DNA of 64,000 nucleotides from an uncultured Pseudomonadales bacterium. GTDB lineage: Bacteria > Pseudomonadota > Gammaproteobacteria > Pseudomonadales > Azotimanducaceae. Positions 27,772 to 36,999 of this stretch are shown here, piece after piece (position 1 is the stretch's first letter; the number at the start of each line of letters is the position of its first letter). Location of the stretch: positions 3,682,348 through 3,746,347 of the forward strand of contig OY282379.1 in NCBI GenBank assembly GCA_958295875.1, written 5' to 3'. The notes under the pieces are model-generated. The model saw only the letters and a program-made list of their open reading frames with translations. It searched no databases and was not told where the DNA came from. A program made the translations under genes and the position numbers.

Positions 27772-30365
27772 GGCCGTTGCGCGCGCTCGCGATGGCAGCC
27801 GCCCTGCTTGCGCCGCTCGCTTGGGGGCAGTCCCTCTCCTTGCAGGTGGACTCGGAGGACCTGTACGCAAACCTGCCCTTCATCCTGTCCCTTTCGGCGA
27901 CTGGCTTCGACGAGACGCCTCAACCGGAGGCGCCGGAGCTCGCCATCGCCAACTGCGAAGTGACGTACTTAGGCGTGAGCCCCAACGTTTCGCAACAGAT
28001 ACGCATCGTCAACGGGCGCCGCTCGGAGTGGAAAGAGGTCACCTTCGTGTATCGCTGGCGCGTGCAGGCGTCGGCTGCGGGCCGTTACGAGGTGCCGCCG
28101 CTCACGGTCACCCAGGGGGCGAAGTCCGCGACGCACCGCGCCGCCGCGTTCAGCGCCGAACCACTGCAGGTGACGAGCGACATGATCGTGCGCATGAGCC
28201 TGCCCGAGCGTCCCGTTTGGGTGGGCGAGACGTTCGAGGTGGCGGTGGAGTGGTTGCTCACGCGAGACGTGGAAGGCCACGAATTCGTGGTGCCGCTCTT
28301 CGCAGTGGATGCGGTGCGCGTGGCGCCGGGGGCCGGCAGCGGCCAGACCATCGCCTTCCCGGCGGGCGCCACCAACATCGAGTTGCCAATGCGGCGCGAC
28401 AGCATCACCGAGGGCGGCGAGCAGTACACACGCCTGCGCTTTCCCGCTCGCGTCACCGCGTTGCGCCCCGGCACCATCGACATCGCGCCGGTGCGGGTGG
28501 CGGCGCACCTCAAAGCGGGGACCGTGCGCGATGCCTTCGGCTTTCGGCGCACACGCACGGCGCTCTTTCAAGCCGAGGGGGAACGTCGCCGGCTGACGGT
28601 GCGGCCGCTGCCGCAGGCGGGCCGGCCGCCCGGCTTCGTCAATGCCGTCGGGCGCGGCTTTTCCATTGCCGTGCAAGCGAGCCGCAGCGTCGTGCAAGTG
28701 GGAGACCCGGTGGACCTGGCCATCACCGTGCGTGGCGACGGCGACCTCGAGGGGTTGTCCCTGCCGCCCTTGAGCGGCGCGGAGGCGCTGCCCGCCGCCC
28801 TGTTCTCGGTGCCGAGCGCGCCGCCTTTCGGCGTGCTGGACGCCGCGGCCAACGCCAAGACCTTCGACGTGACGGTGCGCGTGATGAGCGCCGAGGCGCG
28901 GGAAGTGCCGGCCATCGCCCTGCCCTACTTCGACCCCATCGCCGGCGCCTATGCTGTCGCCCGCAGCGAGCCCATCGCGCTGTCTGTGCAGACGGGCACG
29001 GTCGTCGGCGCTGCGGACGTGGCCGCGGCGATGCCGCCGCCAAGCGCGACGCCGACGCCGGCAGCAAGAGCGCGAACTGCGGCGCCGGCCGCCGCGGGCG
29101 GATCGCTCTTGGGGGCAGACATGTCGTTGAGCGATCCGCAGCAGACGCTGCAGGCGCCGTGGGGAACGGGGCTACATCAGCGTTGGCTGTTTGCGCTGTA
29201 TCTCGCGCCGCTCGGTCTCGCCGGCCTGCACTTCGCTTGGCGCAGCACTGAAGGCCGCCGCGGGCGCCGGCGGCGTGTGGCACGCGCGCTGCGCGAGCTC
29301 ACGCAAACGCTCAAGGCCGCGCAGCCGGCCAAGGAAGCCGCGCCGCGGGTGATGAAGGCACTGCGCGCGCTCGCCGCGGCGTTGGGCTTGGAGCCCCCGC
29401 CACGGGCCGCGGTGATGGAGCGGCTCGATACCACGGCGTTCGACCCGCGCGCCGCGGATGAACCACTCGACGAGGAAACCATCGCCGCGGTGCAAGCGCT
29501 GGCGCAGGCATGGCAGCGCGACGCGGCCGGCGATGTGGCGCCCGCGGGCATGGTGGCCGCGGCGGTGCTGGCAGTCGGGTTGCTCGCTGGCGGACCGGCC
29601 CTCGCGCAGGACATCCCCACCAACCCCGCAGCCACCGCAACCGCCGCAGTGCAGTTGGACGCCGCGCGCGAAATCTATGGCCGAGCCTTGGCAGAAGGTG
29701 ACCGAGTGCGCCGCACCCGCCTCTTCACCGAGGCCGAAGAGCGCCTGCGCGGCGTCGCCCAAACGCAGCCCGACGCACCGGAACTGTTGGCAGACTGGGG
29801 CAACGCCGCCCTCGGCGCCGGCGCGTTCGGACACGCAGCCTTAGCGTGGCGGCGCGCGCTGGCGGCACACCCTGGCCATGAACGGGCCGCGCGCAACCTC
29901 GCTTGGTTGCAGGAGCGGGCACCTAGCTGGCTGCCGCGGCCCGCCACCGCTGGGGCATTGGATTCGCTGCTCTCTTGGCGGCGCCACTTGTCGGCCAGGC
30001 AATGGCATTGGGTCGGCGCCAGCGCCTTCGCCCTCGCCGTCGTCATGCTGACGCCGTGGTCTCGCCGTCGCGCGCGGCTCATGCGTCGCGTCGCGGTGCT
30101 GCCCATCGCTGGCTGGGCCATCGCAGTGGGCGCCGCGATCTTCGGCAATGCCAACACCGGCGCTGCGGTGGTGCTGGCGGACGGCGTGACGCTGCGCTCC
30201 GCGGACAGCGCCGGCGCCCCGCCGACGTTGGCCTATCCGCTGCCGGCCGCCACGGAGATCACGATTCTTGAGCAGCGCGACGCTTGGGCGCGCATTGCGC
30301 TCGCCGACGGCACGCGGGGCTGGGCACCGGCTAGCACAGTGGCATGGGTACGCCCGCCGCGCTGA
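27768..30365 (+). CDS. batD: BatD/BatE-type fusion protein
   Basis: The 865-residue protein joins two usual Bat components. Residues 1-470 are BatD-like: signal peptide (ALAMAAALLAPLAWG) and beta domains (LSATGFDETPQPEAPEL, MSLPERPVWVGETFEVAVEW), with a TM near 473-490. After a cytoplasmic helical part, a perfect signal-peptide-like segment (MVAAAVLAVGLLAGGPALA, residues 595-613) leads into a BatE-like part: TPR (LLADWGNAALGAGAFGHAAL), two TM helices, and a terminal SH3-like domain (VLADGVTLRSADSAGAPP, WARIALADGTRGWAP). The frame is open across the joint. It starts by GTGA overlap with the preceding gene and ends the operon. Confidence 0.8.
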   Translation: MRPLRALAMAAALLAPLAWGQSLSLQVDSEDLYANLPFILSLSATGFDETPQPEAPELAIANCEVTYLGVSPNVSQQIRIVNGRRSEWKEVTFVYRWRVQASAAGRYEVPPLTVTQGAKSATHRAAAFSAEPLQVTSDMIVRMSLPERPVWVGETFEVAVEWLLTRDVEGHEFVVPLFAVDAVRVAPGAGSGQTIAFPAGATNIELPMRRDSITEGGEQYTRLRFPARVTALRPGTIDIAPVRVAAHLKAGTVRDAFGFRRTRTALFQAEGERRRLTVRPLPQAGRPPGFVNAVGRGFSIAVQASRSVVQVGDPVDLAITVRGDGDLEGLSLPPLSGAEALPAALFSVPSAPPFGVLDAAANAKTFDVTVRVMSAEAREVPAIALPYFDPIAGAYAVARSEPIALSVQTGTVVGAADVAAAMPPPSATPTPAARARTAAPAAAGGSLLGADMSLSDPQQTLQAPWGTGLHQRWLFALYLAPLGLAGLHFAWRSTEGRRGRRRRVARALRELTQTLKAAQPAKEAAPRVMKALRALAAALGLEPPPRAAVMERLDTTAFDPRAADEPLDEETIAAVQALAQAWQRDAAGDVAPAGMVAAAVLAVGLLAGGPALAQDIPTNPAATATAAVQLDAAREIYGRALAEGDRVRRTRLFTEAEERLRGVAQTQPDAPELLADWGNAALGAGAFGHAALAWRRALAAHPGHERAARNLAWLQERAPSWLPRPATAGALDSLLSWRRHLSARQWHWVGASAFALAVVMLTPWSRRRARLMRRVAVLPIAGWAIAVGAAIFGNANTGAAVVLADGVTLRSADSAGAPPTLAYPLPAATEITILEQRDAWARIALADGTRGWAPASTVAWVRPPR

Positions 30366-30388
30366 CGGCCCGCTTACGACCGCTCGGC

Positions 30389-30408
30389 GCCGGCACCTCG
30401 ATGCCGGC
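30389..30408. terminator. Hairpin between convergent genes
   Basis: GCCGGCA (30389-30395) and TGCCGGC (30402-30408) form a seven-base stem with loop CCTCGA between the convergent Bat operon and the phosphodiesterase gene. No T tract follows, so termination activity is uncertain. Confidence 0.35.
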
Positions 30409-30492
30409 CGCAGTGTCAGGTGCGCCTAGACAGGCGCAACAACAGCGGAATGAGGCCGGCGAAAACTGCCCAGCCGGGTGCGCTCTGAACCA

Positions 30493-31710
30493 CTACTCCC
30501 CGTCCAAGCGCAGCCAAGGCATCGGCACCCCTTCGGATTGCGCCGGCGGCTTGATGTCGAGCAGTGCCGCGATGGTGGCGGCGAGGTCGATCTGCCGCAA
30601 CTTGGCCGCCTCAGGCAACGCGCCGACGCCGCGGCCCATGGCGAAGAAGGCGGCCAACATGTCCGGGTGTTCGGGCAGGTAGCCATGCCCGCCCCGCATC
30701 GCGGCATAGTCTTGGGTGAGCACGTTGGGCGGCGCCGTGGCGACCAGCAAGTCCCCATGCCGGCCCGGCCACGCCAACCGCCAGTGCCGTGGCAAGGCAT
30801 CGGGGCGATGCACGGAGATGCCCTCGACCTCGCGCAGCACGCGCTCGGCATCGTCAATCTGCCGCGGGTCTTTGAGAAACACTTGCGCCAGCCCGCCGCC
30901 GTAGGCGCGCGCCGGCACACCCGCGGCGCTCAAGGCCGCCACGATGTCGATGACGCCCTCAACCGCCGTGAAACCGTGGTCGCTCACCAACAGCAGCGTC
31001 GTGTAGGGCCAAGCGTGGCGGGCATCGAGGCCGTCGATCAGCGTTTGCAGCGCGGCGTCTTGGTCTAGCAATTGGGGCACGATGGCCGCCGGCGTCGGCC
31101 CTGCCCGATGCCCGGCGTCGTCCGCCCCGGCCCAGTAGCTCATGATGAGGCGCGGGCTCTCTTCGGCCGGCAGGTCGAACCATTCCAAAATGCGGCGTGC
31201 CTTGTGCTGCTCCGGGTGCCGCGCGAACGGCGCCACGCGGTGCGAGACGCCTTGGCCGCGCCAGTCTCCCTCCGAGCCCACCCAGAAGTAGGTGGCCGCA
31301 TTGACGCCTTGGCGCTGGGCGGCGATCCACACTGGCTCCGCATGGATCCAGTCCGGGTCGCCCACAGGGTAGCGCTTGCCGTCTTCCAGGAAGAAGTTGT
31401 CCACGATGCCGTGGACGTCTGGATAGGTGCCCGTGGCGAGGGAGACATGGGCGGGAAACGTGTTCGACGGATAGACGCTCAACAAGCTGGCGCGCACGCC
31501 ATCCCGTTGCAGCCGAGCGAGGCCGGGGAACTCGGCCCAATCCGGGTAATCGTGGCGCACGCCGTCCCAAGACAGCACGATGACGCGCGGGGCTGGCGGC
31601 GCACGCTCACCGCCGTCATCGCCCTGCCCGTGCGCCAGCGTCGCCGGCAACAGCGCCACGGCCAGCGCAGCGATGGCCGCGATGGGGCGGCAGTGGCTGG
31701 CCATGTGCAT
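30493..31710 (-). CDS. Nucleotide pyrophosphatase/phosphodiesterase family protein
   Basis: The 405-residue exported protein (signal IAALAVALLPATLAHG) has the alkaline-phosphatase-superfamily NPP signature: metal-binding Asp in VLSWDGVRHDY (Asp49), nucleophile Thr84 in SNTFPAHVSLATG, ADDAGHRAGP, and SDHGF, with later HGYLPEHPDM. NPP-type enzymes hydrolyse phosphodiester or pyrophosphate bonds in nucleotides or lipids; the substrate here is unknown. Its ATG shares one base with the ileS stop (TGATG), an odd coupling of an extracytoplasmic enzyme to a tRNA synthetase. Confidence 0.85.
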   Translation of the reverse strand: MHMASHCRPIAAIAALAVALLPATLAHGQGDDGGERAPPAPRVIVLSWDGVRHDYPDWAEFPGLARLQRDGVRASLLSVYPSNTFPAHVSLATGTYPDVHGIVDNFFLEDGKRYPVGDPDWIHAEPVWIAAQRQGVNAATYFWVGSEGDWRGQGVSHRVAPFARHPEQHKARRILEWFDLPAEESPRLIMSYWAGADDAGHRAGPTPAAIVPQLLDQDAALQTLIDGLDARHAWPYTTLLLVSDHGFTAVEGVIDIVAALSAAGVPARAYGGGLAQVFLKDPRQIDDAERVLREVEGISVHRPDALPRHWRLAWPGRHGDLLVATAPPNVLTQDYAAMRGGHGYLPEHPDMLAAFFAMGRGVGALPEAAKLRQIDLAATIAALLDIKPPAQSEGVPMPWLRLDGE

Positions 31711-34700
31711 CAGGCCCGTTCGATGCGATAAGCGAACGGGCGGCCTTGGATGTCCGTCCGCAGCGCATCCGGCGGCGTCATGGCGGCATCGAACTCCACC
31801 GCCAGCACTTCGCCTGCCACATAGTCCTCGTGCGCTTTGAGCGCCGCCACCACATCGGCGTCGCCGCCGTAGGTGACGCGGATGCGGTCCGTCACTTCCA
31901 GCCCCAAATCCCGCCTTGAGCGCTGCAGCCGGTTCACGGCCTCGCGCGCCAAACCTTCGCGCACCAGCGCGTCGTTCAGCGCACAGTCGAGATCGATGGA
32001 GACCTTGCTGTCGGACAAGACGCCGCTCCCGGCCCGCGGCGCGCGCAACACATGGATGTCATCGGGGCCGAACGTCTCTCCATCGAGGGTGATCTCGCCG
32101 GCCGCTTGGAATTGCTCGATTTCGTCTGGCGTGAGCGCCCCGATGTGCGCTTGAAACGCCTTCATGCGCTTGCCCAAGCGCTTGCCGAGCAGCGGAAAGT
32201 CCGGGCGCGCCTTGCAGTCGATATGGCGCGCCTCGTCGCGGTCGTAGGCGACGGCTTTCACATTCAGCTCCGCTTTCACATAGCGCTCCAGCTGGGCGAT
32301 TTCGTCCAACACGGCTTGGTCGCGGTGGATGATGACGAGGCGCGAAAGCGGCGTGCGCAGGTTGACGCGTGCGTCCTCCCGCTTGCGCCGGCCGAGGAGC
32401 ACGACGCGGCGCATCCGTTCCACGGCGTCCTCCAACGCTGGCTGGCGCAAGTGGGCCACCGCGTCTGGGTAGTCGCACAAATGCACGCTCAAGGGCTTGG
32501 GCGCTGCGTCGCCAGCCAGCTTCGCCAACTCCAAGTAAATGTGCTCCGCCAAGAACGGCGCGAACGGCGCCATGACCAGCGACAGTTCATGCACGGCGGT
32601 GTGCAGCGCACTATAAGCCGCGATCTTGTCGGCACTGATGTCCTCGCCCCAAAAGCGCGCGCGATTGAGCCGGATGTACCAATTGGTGAGGTCTTCAATG
32701 AACTCAAAGAGCCTAGGCACCACGTTGTACAGCCGGTACCCGGCCATCTCTTCCGCCACCCGGCTCTTCAGTGTTTGCAGGCGCGACAGCAGCCAACGAT
32801 CCAGCACGTTGCTGCCGTGATGAAAGCCCATCTCCGGCGCCCAGCCATCAATGCTTGCGTAGGTGCGCAGGAAGGCGAACGCGTTGTACCAAGGCAACAG
32901 GGCGCGGCGCACCATGTCCCGCGCGCCGGCATCCGTGAACCGCTGATCCTCGGCGCGCACCAAGCCGGAGTTGATGAGGTAGAGCCGCAGCGCGTCCGCG
33001 CCGACGGTCTCCATGAGCTCCTCCGGCGGCGTGTAGTTCTTCAAGCTCTTGGACATCTTCTTGCCGTCTTCGGCCATGACGAGGCCGTTGACGATGACAT
33101 TGCGGAACGCCGGGCGTTTGCGCAGCGCCGCGGCGAGCACCGCAAGCGTGTAGAACCAGCCGCGCGTTTGGTCCAGCCCTTCGGCGATGAACTCGGCCGG
33201 AAAGCCACGCTCGAAGATGTCTTTGTTCTCGAACGGATAGTGCAGTTGGGCGTAGGGCATGGCGCCAGACTCGAACCAGCAGTCCAACACTTGCTCCACG
33301 CGCCGATAGACGCCGGGCTCGCCATCCACCTCGAAGGTGAGCGGGTCCACAAACTCCCGATGCAAGTCCGTCGGCCGGACGCCGGTGCGCTCCTCAAGCT
33401 CGTCCAACGAACCGAGGCACACGCGCTTGCCCGTTGAATCGTTCTCCCAAATGGGCAGCGGCGTTCCCCACACGCGATTGCGCGAGATTGCCCAATCCCG
33501 GGCCGCGGCGAGCCAGTTGCCGAAGCGGCCATGCTTGATGTGCTCTGGCACCCAATGCACATCCTCGTTGGCGGCCAGCATGTCGTCGATCAAATCCGTG
33601 ACGCGGACGAACCAAGACGGCACCGGACGGTAGATGAGCGGTGTGTCGGAGCGCCAGCAGTGCGGATAGGCGTGTTCCACCACCGCTTGCTCGTACAGTG
33701 CGCCGGCGCGCTTCAGCCAAGCAATGATGGGCGCGTCCGCGTCCTTGACGAACTGGCCGGCGAAGTCCTCCACCTCGTCGGTGAACACGCCATCCATCCC
33801 CACTGGGCAAACGAATGCATCAATGCCATGCTCGCGCAGCACCCGAAAGTCATCCTCGCCGAAGGCTGGCGCCTGATGCACGAGGCCGGTGCCCTCAGTG
33901 GTAGTGACATAGTCATCCGCCACCACCACGAATGCGCCGCGCTGCGCCTCGCTGGCGAAGTAAGGAAAGAGCGGTTCGTAGCGGCGGTTGACTAGGCTGC
34001 TGCCTTTGAGCTCGGCCAGCGGCTCGAGTTCATGCCGGGCCGCATAGGCGTCGAGGCGCTCCTTCGCCAAGTAAAGCGTCTTGCCGGCGACGCGGTCGCG
34101 CGCCTTCACATAGTCGATGTCCGCGCCCACGCATACGGCGAGGTTCGACGGCAGCGTCCACGGCGTGGTCGTCCACACGGTGAGCCAAGCATCCTCGTCG
34201 GCCAGCTTGAGCAGGACGGTGACGGCAGGGTCTTGCACGTCCCGATAGTTCATGTTGGCCTCGAAGTTCGCCAGCGGCGTCTGCAGCGCCGTCGACACCG
34301 GCATCACCTTGAAGCCGGGGTAGATGAGGCCCTGATCCCAGAGTTGCTTCACCACCCACCACACGGACTCCATGTACCACGCATCCATGGTCTTGTAGCC
34401 GTCGTCGAAATCCACCCAACGGCCAATGCGGGTGATGATGCTCTGCCACTCATCGACATAACGTTCGACGATGCCGCGGCACTCGGCGTTGTAGCCGGCC
34501 ACGCCCAGCTTCTCCACTGCCTGCGCCGCCGACATGCCGAGCTGTTTGTCGATTTCGTGCTCTACCGGCAGGCCGTGGCAGTCCCACCCGAAGCGGCGCA
34601 GCACATGGCGCCCGCGCATGGTCCAGTAGCGTGGCACGATGTCCTTGATGACGGAGGCGAGCAGGTTGCCGTGATGAGGCAACCCGGTCGCAAACGGCGG

Positions 34701-34844
34701 GCCGTCGTAAAAGATGTAGGGCTTCTTGTCGCGGGTGGCCTCCAAGGAGCGCTTGAAGACTTCCTGCTCATCCCAAAACTGGAGGATCTCCCGCTCCATC
34801 CGCACAAAGGAGAAGGAGTTGCCCGAACCTAGCGTTCCGCTCAT
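31710..34844 (-). CDS. ileS: Isoleucyl-tRNA synthetase, long (IleS2-like) form
   Basis: The 1044-residue class I synthetase charges tRNA-Ile. The HIGH motif appears as PPFATGLPHHGNLLA near residue 45, the KMSKS loop as DGKKMSKSLKNY, and the editing domain and anticodon-binding domain (MGFHHGSNVLDRWLLSRLQ) are complete. The sequence after HIGH (SVIKDIVPRYWTMRGRHVLR) and the length match the eukaryote-like type 2 enzymes, a class known to include mupirocin-insensitive forms. ATG 34844 is chosen because family similarity (SGTLGSGNSFSFVRMEREIL) starts there. It is transcribed away from the LLM oxidoreductase and is coupled to the phosphodiesterase gene. Confidence 0.95.
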   Translation of the reverse strand: MSGTLGSGNSFSFVRMEREILQFWDEQEVFKRSLEATRDKKPYIFYDGPPFATGLPHHGNLLASVIKDIVPRYWTMRGRHVLRRFGWDCHGLPVEHEIDKQLGMSAAQAVEKLGVAGYNAECRGIVERYVDEWQSIITRIGRWVDFDDGYKTMDAWYMESVWWVVKQLWDQGLIYPGFKVMPVSTALQTPLANFEANMNYRDVQDPAVTVLLKLADEDAWLTVWTTTPWTLPSNLAVCVGADIDYVKARDRVAGKTLYLAKERLDAYAARHELEPLAELKGSSLVNRRYEPLFPYFASEAQRGAFVVVADDYVTTTEGTGLVHQAPAFGEDDFRVLREHGIDAFVCPVGMDGVFTDEVEDFAGQFVKDADAPIIAWLKRAGALYEQAVVEHAYPHCWRSDTPLIYRPVPSWFVRVTDLIDDMLAANEDVHWVPEHIKHGRFGNWLAAARDWAISRNRVWGTPLPIWENDSTGKRVCLGSLDELEERTGVRPTDLHREFVDPLTFEVDGEPGVYRRVEQVLDCWFESGAMPYAQLHYPFENKDIFERGFPAEFIAEGLDQTRGWFYTLAVLAAALRKRPAFRNVIVNGLVMAEDGKKMSKSLKNYTPPEELMETVGADALRLYLINSGLVRAEDQRFTDAGARDMVRRALLPWYNAFAFLRTYASIDGWAPEMGFHHGSNVLDRWLLSRLQTLKSRVAEEMAGYRLYNVVPRLFEFIEDLTNWYIRLNRARFWGEDISADKIAAYSALHTAVHELSLVMAPFAPFLAEHIYLELAKLAGDAAPKPLSVHLCDYPDAVAHLRQPALEDAVERMRRVVLLGRRKREDARVNLRTPLSRLVIIHRDQAVLDEIAQLERYVKAELNVKAVAYDRDEARHIDCKARPDFPLLGKRLGKRMKAFQAHIGALTPDEIEQFQAAGEITLDGETFGPDDIHVLRAPRAGSGVLSDSKVSIDLDCALNDALVREGLAREAVNRLQRSRRDLGLEVTDRIRVTYGGDADVVAALKAHEDYVAGEVLAVEFDAAMTPPDALRTDIQGRPFAYRIERA

Positions 34845-35010
34845 GGCCCTATCTCGGCTCAGGCGTCGCAAAGCGGCGCATTGTAGGGGATTGTCCGACG
34901 CCATGCAGATGCTGCGGCGCGAATGAACGCACCGGCTGGCGGCAGCTTGAAGCCCACCAAGCCAGCGCACGGCATATCATGGCTGCTTTGGTTGGCGATG
35001 GTGCATTGCG

Positions 35011-35877
35011 ATGAAACTCGGCATGGTGTTCCCCCACAACGAGATCGGCGTCGACCCAGCCGCCATCAAGGACTACGCGCAGGGCGCGGAAGCCTTGGGC
35101 GCAGATCACGTGCTCATCTACGACCATGTGCTGGGCGCGGATCCAGACCGGCCCGGCGGCTGGAACGGCCCGTATGACAAGGACGTGGCGTTCCACGAGC
35201 CGTTCACCACCTTTGCGTTCATGGCGGCGGTGACCACCACGCTGGAGTTCTGCACCGCGGTGATGATCCTGCCGCAGCGGCAGACGGCCTTGCTGGCCAA
35301 GCAAGCGGCGGAGCTCGCCATCCTCTCCAACAACCGCTTCCGGCTCGGCGTCGGCACCGGCTGGAACGAGGTGGAGTACGAGGCGCTGGGCGTGCCGTTC
35401 GAGCGGCGCGGCGCACGCCAAGCCGAGCAGGTGGAACTGTTGCAGCGGCTTTGGAGCGAAGACAGCTTCACCTATCGAGGCGAGTTCCACAGCGTGACCA
35501 AGGCAAGCATTCTGCCCCGCCCAGAGCAACCCATCCCCATCTGGTTCGGCGGCGGCGCCCCGGCATTGCTCGCCCGCTGTGGCCGCTTAGGCGACGGCTG
35601 GATTCCCCTTGGCGGCCCCAACGAGGGCGCCAAGCAAGCCCTTCACGCCATTCGCGCCGCGAGGGAAGCGGCGGGTCGAGAATGGCAAGGCTTCGGCATT
35701 CAAGCGCAGGCGCAGAGCCGCGGTGGCAACCCAGAGAAGTGGCGAAGCCACCACGACCGCTGGGCGGAGTTGGATTGCACGCATCTAGCCGTCGTCACCC
35801 ATTACATGGGGCATGGAACGAACGTCGATGCCCACTTGAAGGCCGCGGCGGCCTACTTCGACGCGGTGCGGGGATGA
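35011..35877 (+). CDS. LLM class F420-dependent oxidoreductase-like protein
   Basis: The 288-residue TIM-barrel protein of the luciferase-like monooxygenase superfamily has MKLGMVFPHNEIG at the first strand, DHVLIYDHVLG, the ILPQRQTALLAKQAAELAIL helix, RFRLGVGTGWNEVEYEALG and IPIWFGGGAPALL. These match the F420-type group (TIGR03619-like), although FMN could also be the cofactor. The substrate is unknown. It stands alone, divergent from ileS, with 166 bases between. Confidence 0.82.
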   Translation: MKLGMVFPHNEIGVDPAAIKDYAQGAEALGADHVLIYDHVLGADPDRPGGWNGPYDKDVAFHEPFTTFAFMAAVTTTLEFCTAVMILPQRQTALLAKQAAELAILSNNRFRLGVGTGWNEVEYEALGVPFERRGARQAEQVELLQRLWSEDSFTYRGEFHSVTKASILPRPEQPIPIWFGGGAPALLARCGRLGDGWIPLGGPNEGAKQALHAIRAAREAAGREWQGFGIQAQAQSRGGNPEKWRSHHDRWAELDCTHLAVVTHYMGHGTNVDAHLKAAAAYFDAVRG

Positions 35878-35963
35878 CTGGAGGCTTGAGGCTCGCCTAA
35901 CCTCCGCGGCGGCAAGCGATGGTTCGCGCCCGCGAAGGCGGATAACTGCCGGCCGCGGCTCGG

Positions 35964-36341
35964 CTAACCCTCGGCCGCAGCCCCTTCCGCTTCGCGCTGG
36001 AACTGCCGGCTCACCTCATCCATCACGCGGCGCTTCAGCACTGCCGGCTCCGCGGCCGGCTCTTGGTAGCGCTCGGCTAGGAGCTCAAGGTCCTCCTCGC
36101 CGAACGAGAGGCTGATGCGCGGCCGCTGAATCTTCGCGTATGGCAGCCCCACCAGCTTGCGCACAAAGTCTGCATAGCTCAAGTTCTCTGCCGCCGCCGC
36201 CATGCGCAGCCGCTGCATCAGCGCTTGCTGGAACTCGAAATGCACCTGAACCTTGCGCAGCGCACGGCGCTCCGCACGGAAACGCTCTGGGCGTTCGGCG
36301 CCGGCGGCAGGCGCGTTGCCGTTGAGCGCGTCGTCCTTCAC
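35964..36341 (-). CDS. Small protein of the PspA island
   Basis: The 125-residue protein begins at GTG 36341, overlapping the stop of the DUF2491 gene (GTGA). It has a basic, helical centre (RRALRKVQVHFEFQQALMQR, NLSYADFVRKLVGLPYAKIQ) reminiscent of ribbon-helix-helix or adaptor proteins, then an acidic helix (LSFGEEDLELLAERY). No named family is recognised. Being the last gene of the PspA/DUF2491 string, it may regulate or assist that system. No signal or TM is present. Confidence 0.7.
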   Translation of the reverse strand: MKDDALNGNAPAAGAERPERFRAERRALRKVQVHFEFQQALMQRLRMAAAAENLSYADFVRKLVGLPYAKIQRPRISLSFGEEDLELLAERYQEPAAEPAVLKRRVMDEVSRQFQREAEGAAAEG

Positions 36342-36997
36342 TGGCTAGTGCCCTCGCCCGGCCACATGGATTCGATGACGTCCAGCGGGCAGTTCACATC
36401 CAGCGAAACGTCCGTTTCGCCATCGGCCCACACCTCCACCGTCACGCCAAAGCGCCCACTGGCGTCTTCGCACTCGTGGTAGCGCAGTTCTTCCGCGTCG
36501 TCATCCACATGGCGCGACACGTCTTCGCCGCGGCGATCGCGGCTGTAGAAGTAGCCCTCGCCGAAGTTCACCACTTGGTCGTAGCGTTCGGCCACCCAGC
36601 CTTCGTACTCGGGCAACTGCGCCGCGAGCTCCAGCGTGGCCAAGCCCTCATCCCACAGCGCGGCAAACGCCCCTTCGTCGAAGAGCCGCAGCACGTCGGC
36701 GCGGGGCGCTTCACGGGAAAGGGAGAGCTCCGTCGCCCCGCGCTCCGGCAAGTCCAGATAGATGCGCCCGCCATCGGTGCCGTCTAGCGTCAATTGCACA
36801 TGCAGGCCATCATCGAAGTGGTAGGTGCCCACCTCGGACACTTCGAAGGTTTGCCCCTGCAGAGCCGGCGGCAGGCTGAGGCGGTGCTTGAAGGTGAGCA
36901 GGTCACCGGCGCGTAGATCTCCTGCGGTGGCGAGGCGCCGCGCGCCGCCCGCCCCAGCCTTGTCGCCGAAACGGGCGCGCCACAGCTTGCGCAGCAC
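36338..36997 (-). CDS. DUF2491 family protein (YjfK-like)
   Basis: The 219-residue product starts at GTG 36997, two bases after the pspA stop. It shows LRAGDLLTFKHRLSLPPAL, FEVSEVGTYHFDDGLHVQL and VAERYDQVVNFGEGYFYSRD, characteristic of DUF2491, known from yjfK in the E. coli yjfIJKLMC cluster. Members co-occur with PspA-like and DUF2170 proteins; the molecular role is not known. It is highly acidic, soluble and has no signal peptide. Confidence 0.82.
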   Translation of the reverse strand: MLRKLWRARFGDKAGAGGARRLATAGDLRAGDLLTFKHRLSLPPALQGQTFEVSEVGTYHFDDGLHVQLTLDGTDGGRIYLDLPERGATELSLSREAPRADVLRLFDEGAFAALWDEGLATLELAAQLPEYEGWVAERYDQVVNFGEGYFYSRDRRGEDVSRHVDDDAEELRYHECEDASGRFGVTVEVWADGETDVSLDVNCPLDVIESMWPGEGTSQ

Positions 36998-36999
36998 CG

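Noticed and set aside
32052..33437. Plus-strand open frame opposite ileS
   Set aside because: Antisense shadow; the composition is not protein-like and ileS is beyond doubt.
35940..35975. Possible terminator in the gap between the LLM gene and the PspA island
   Set aside because: CGGCCG is self-complementary and repeated, but no stem of useful length with a T run results.
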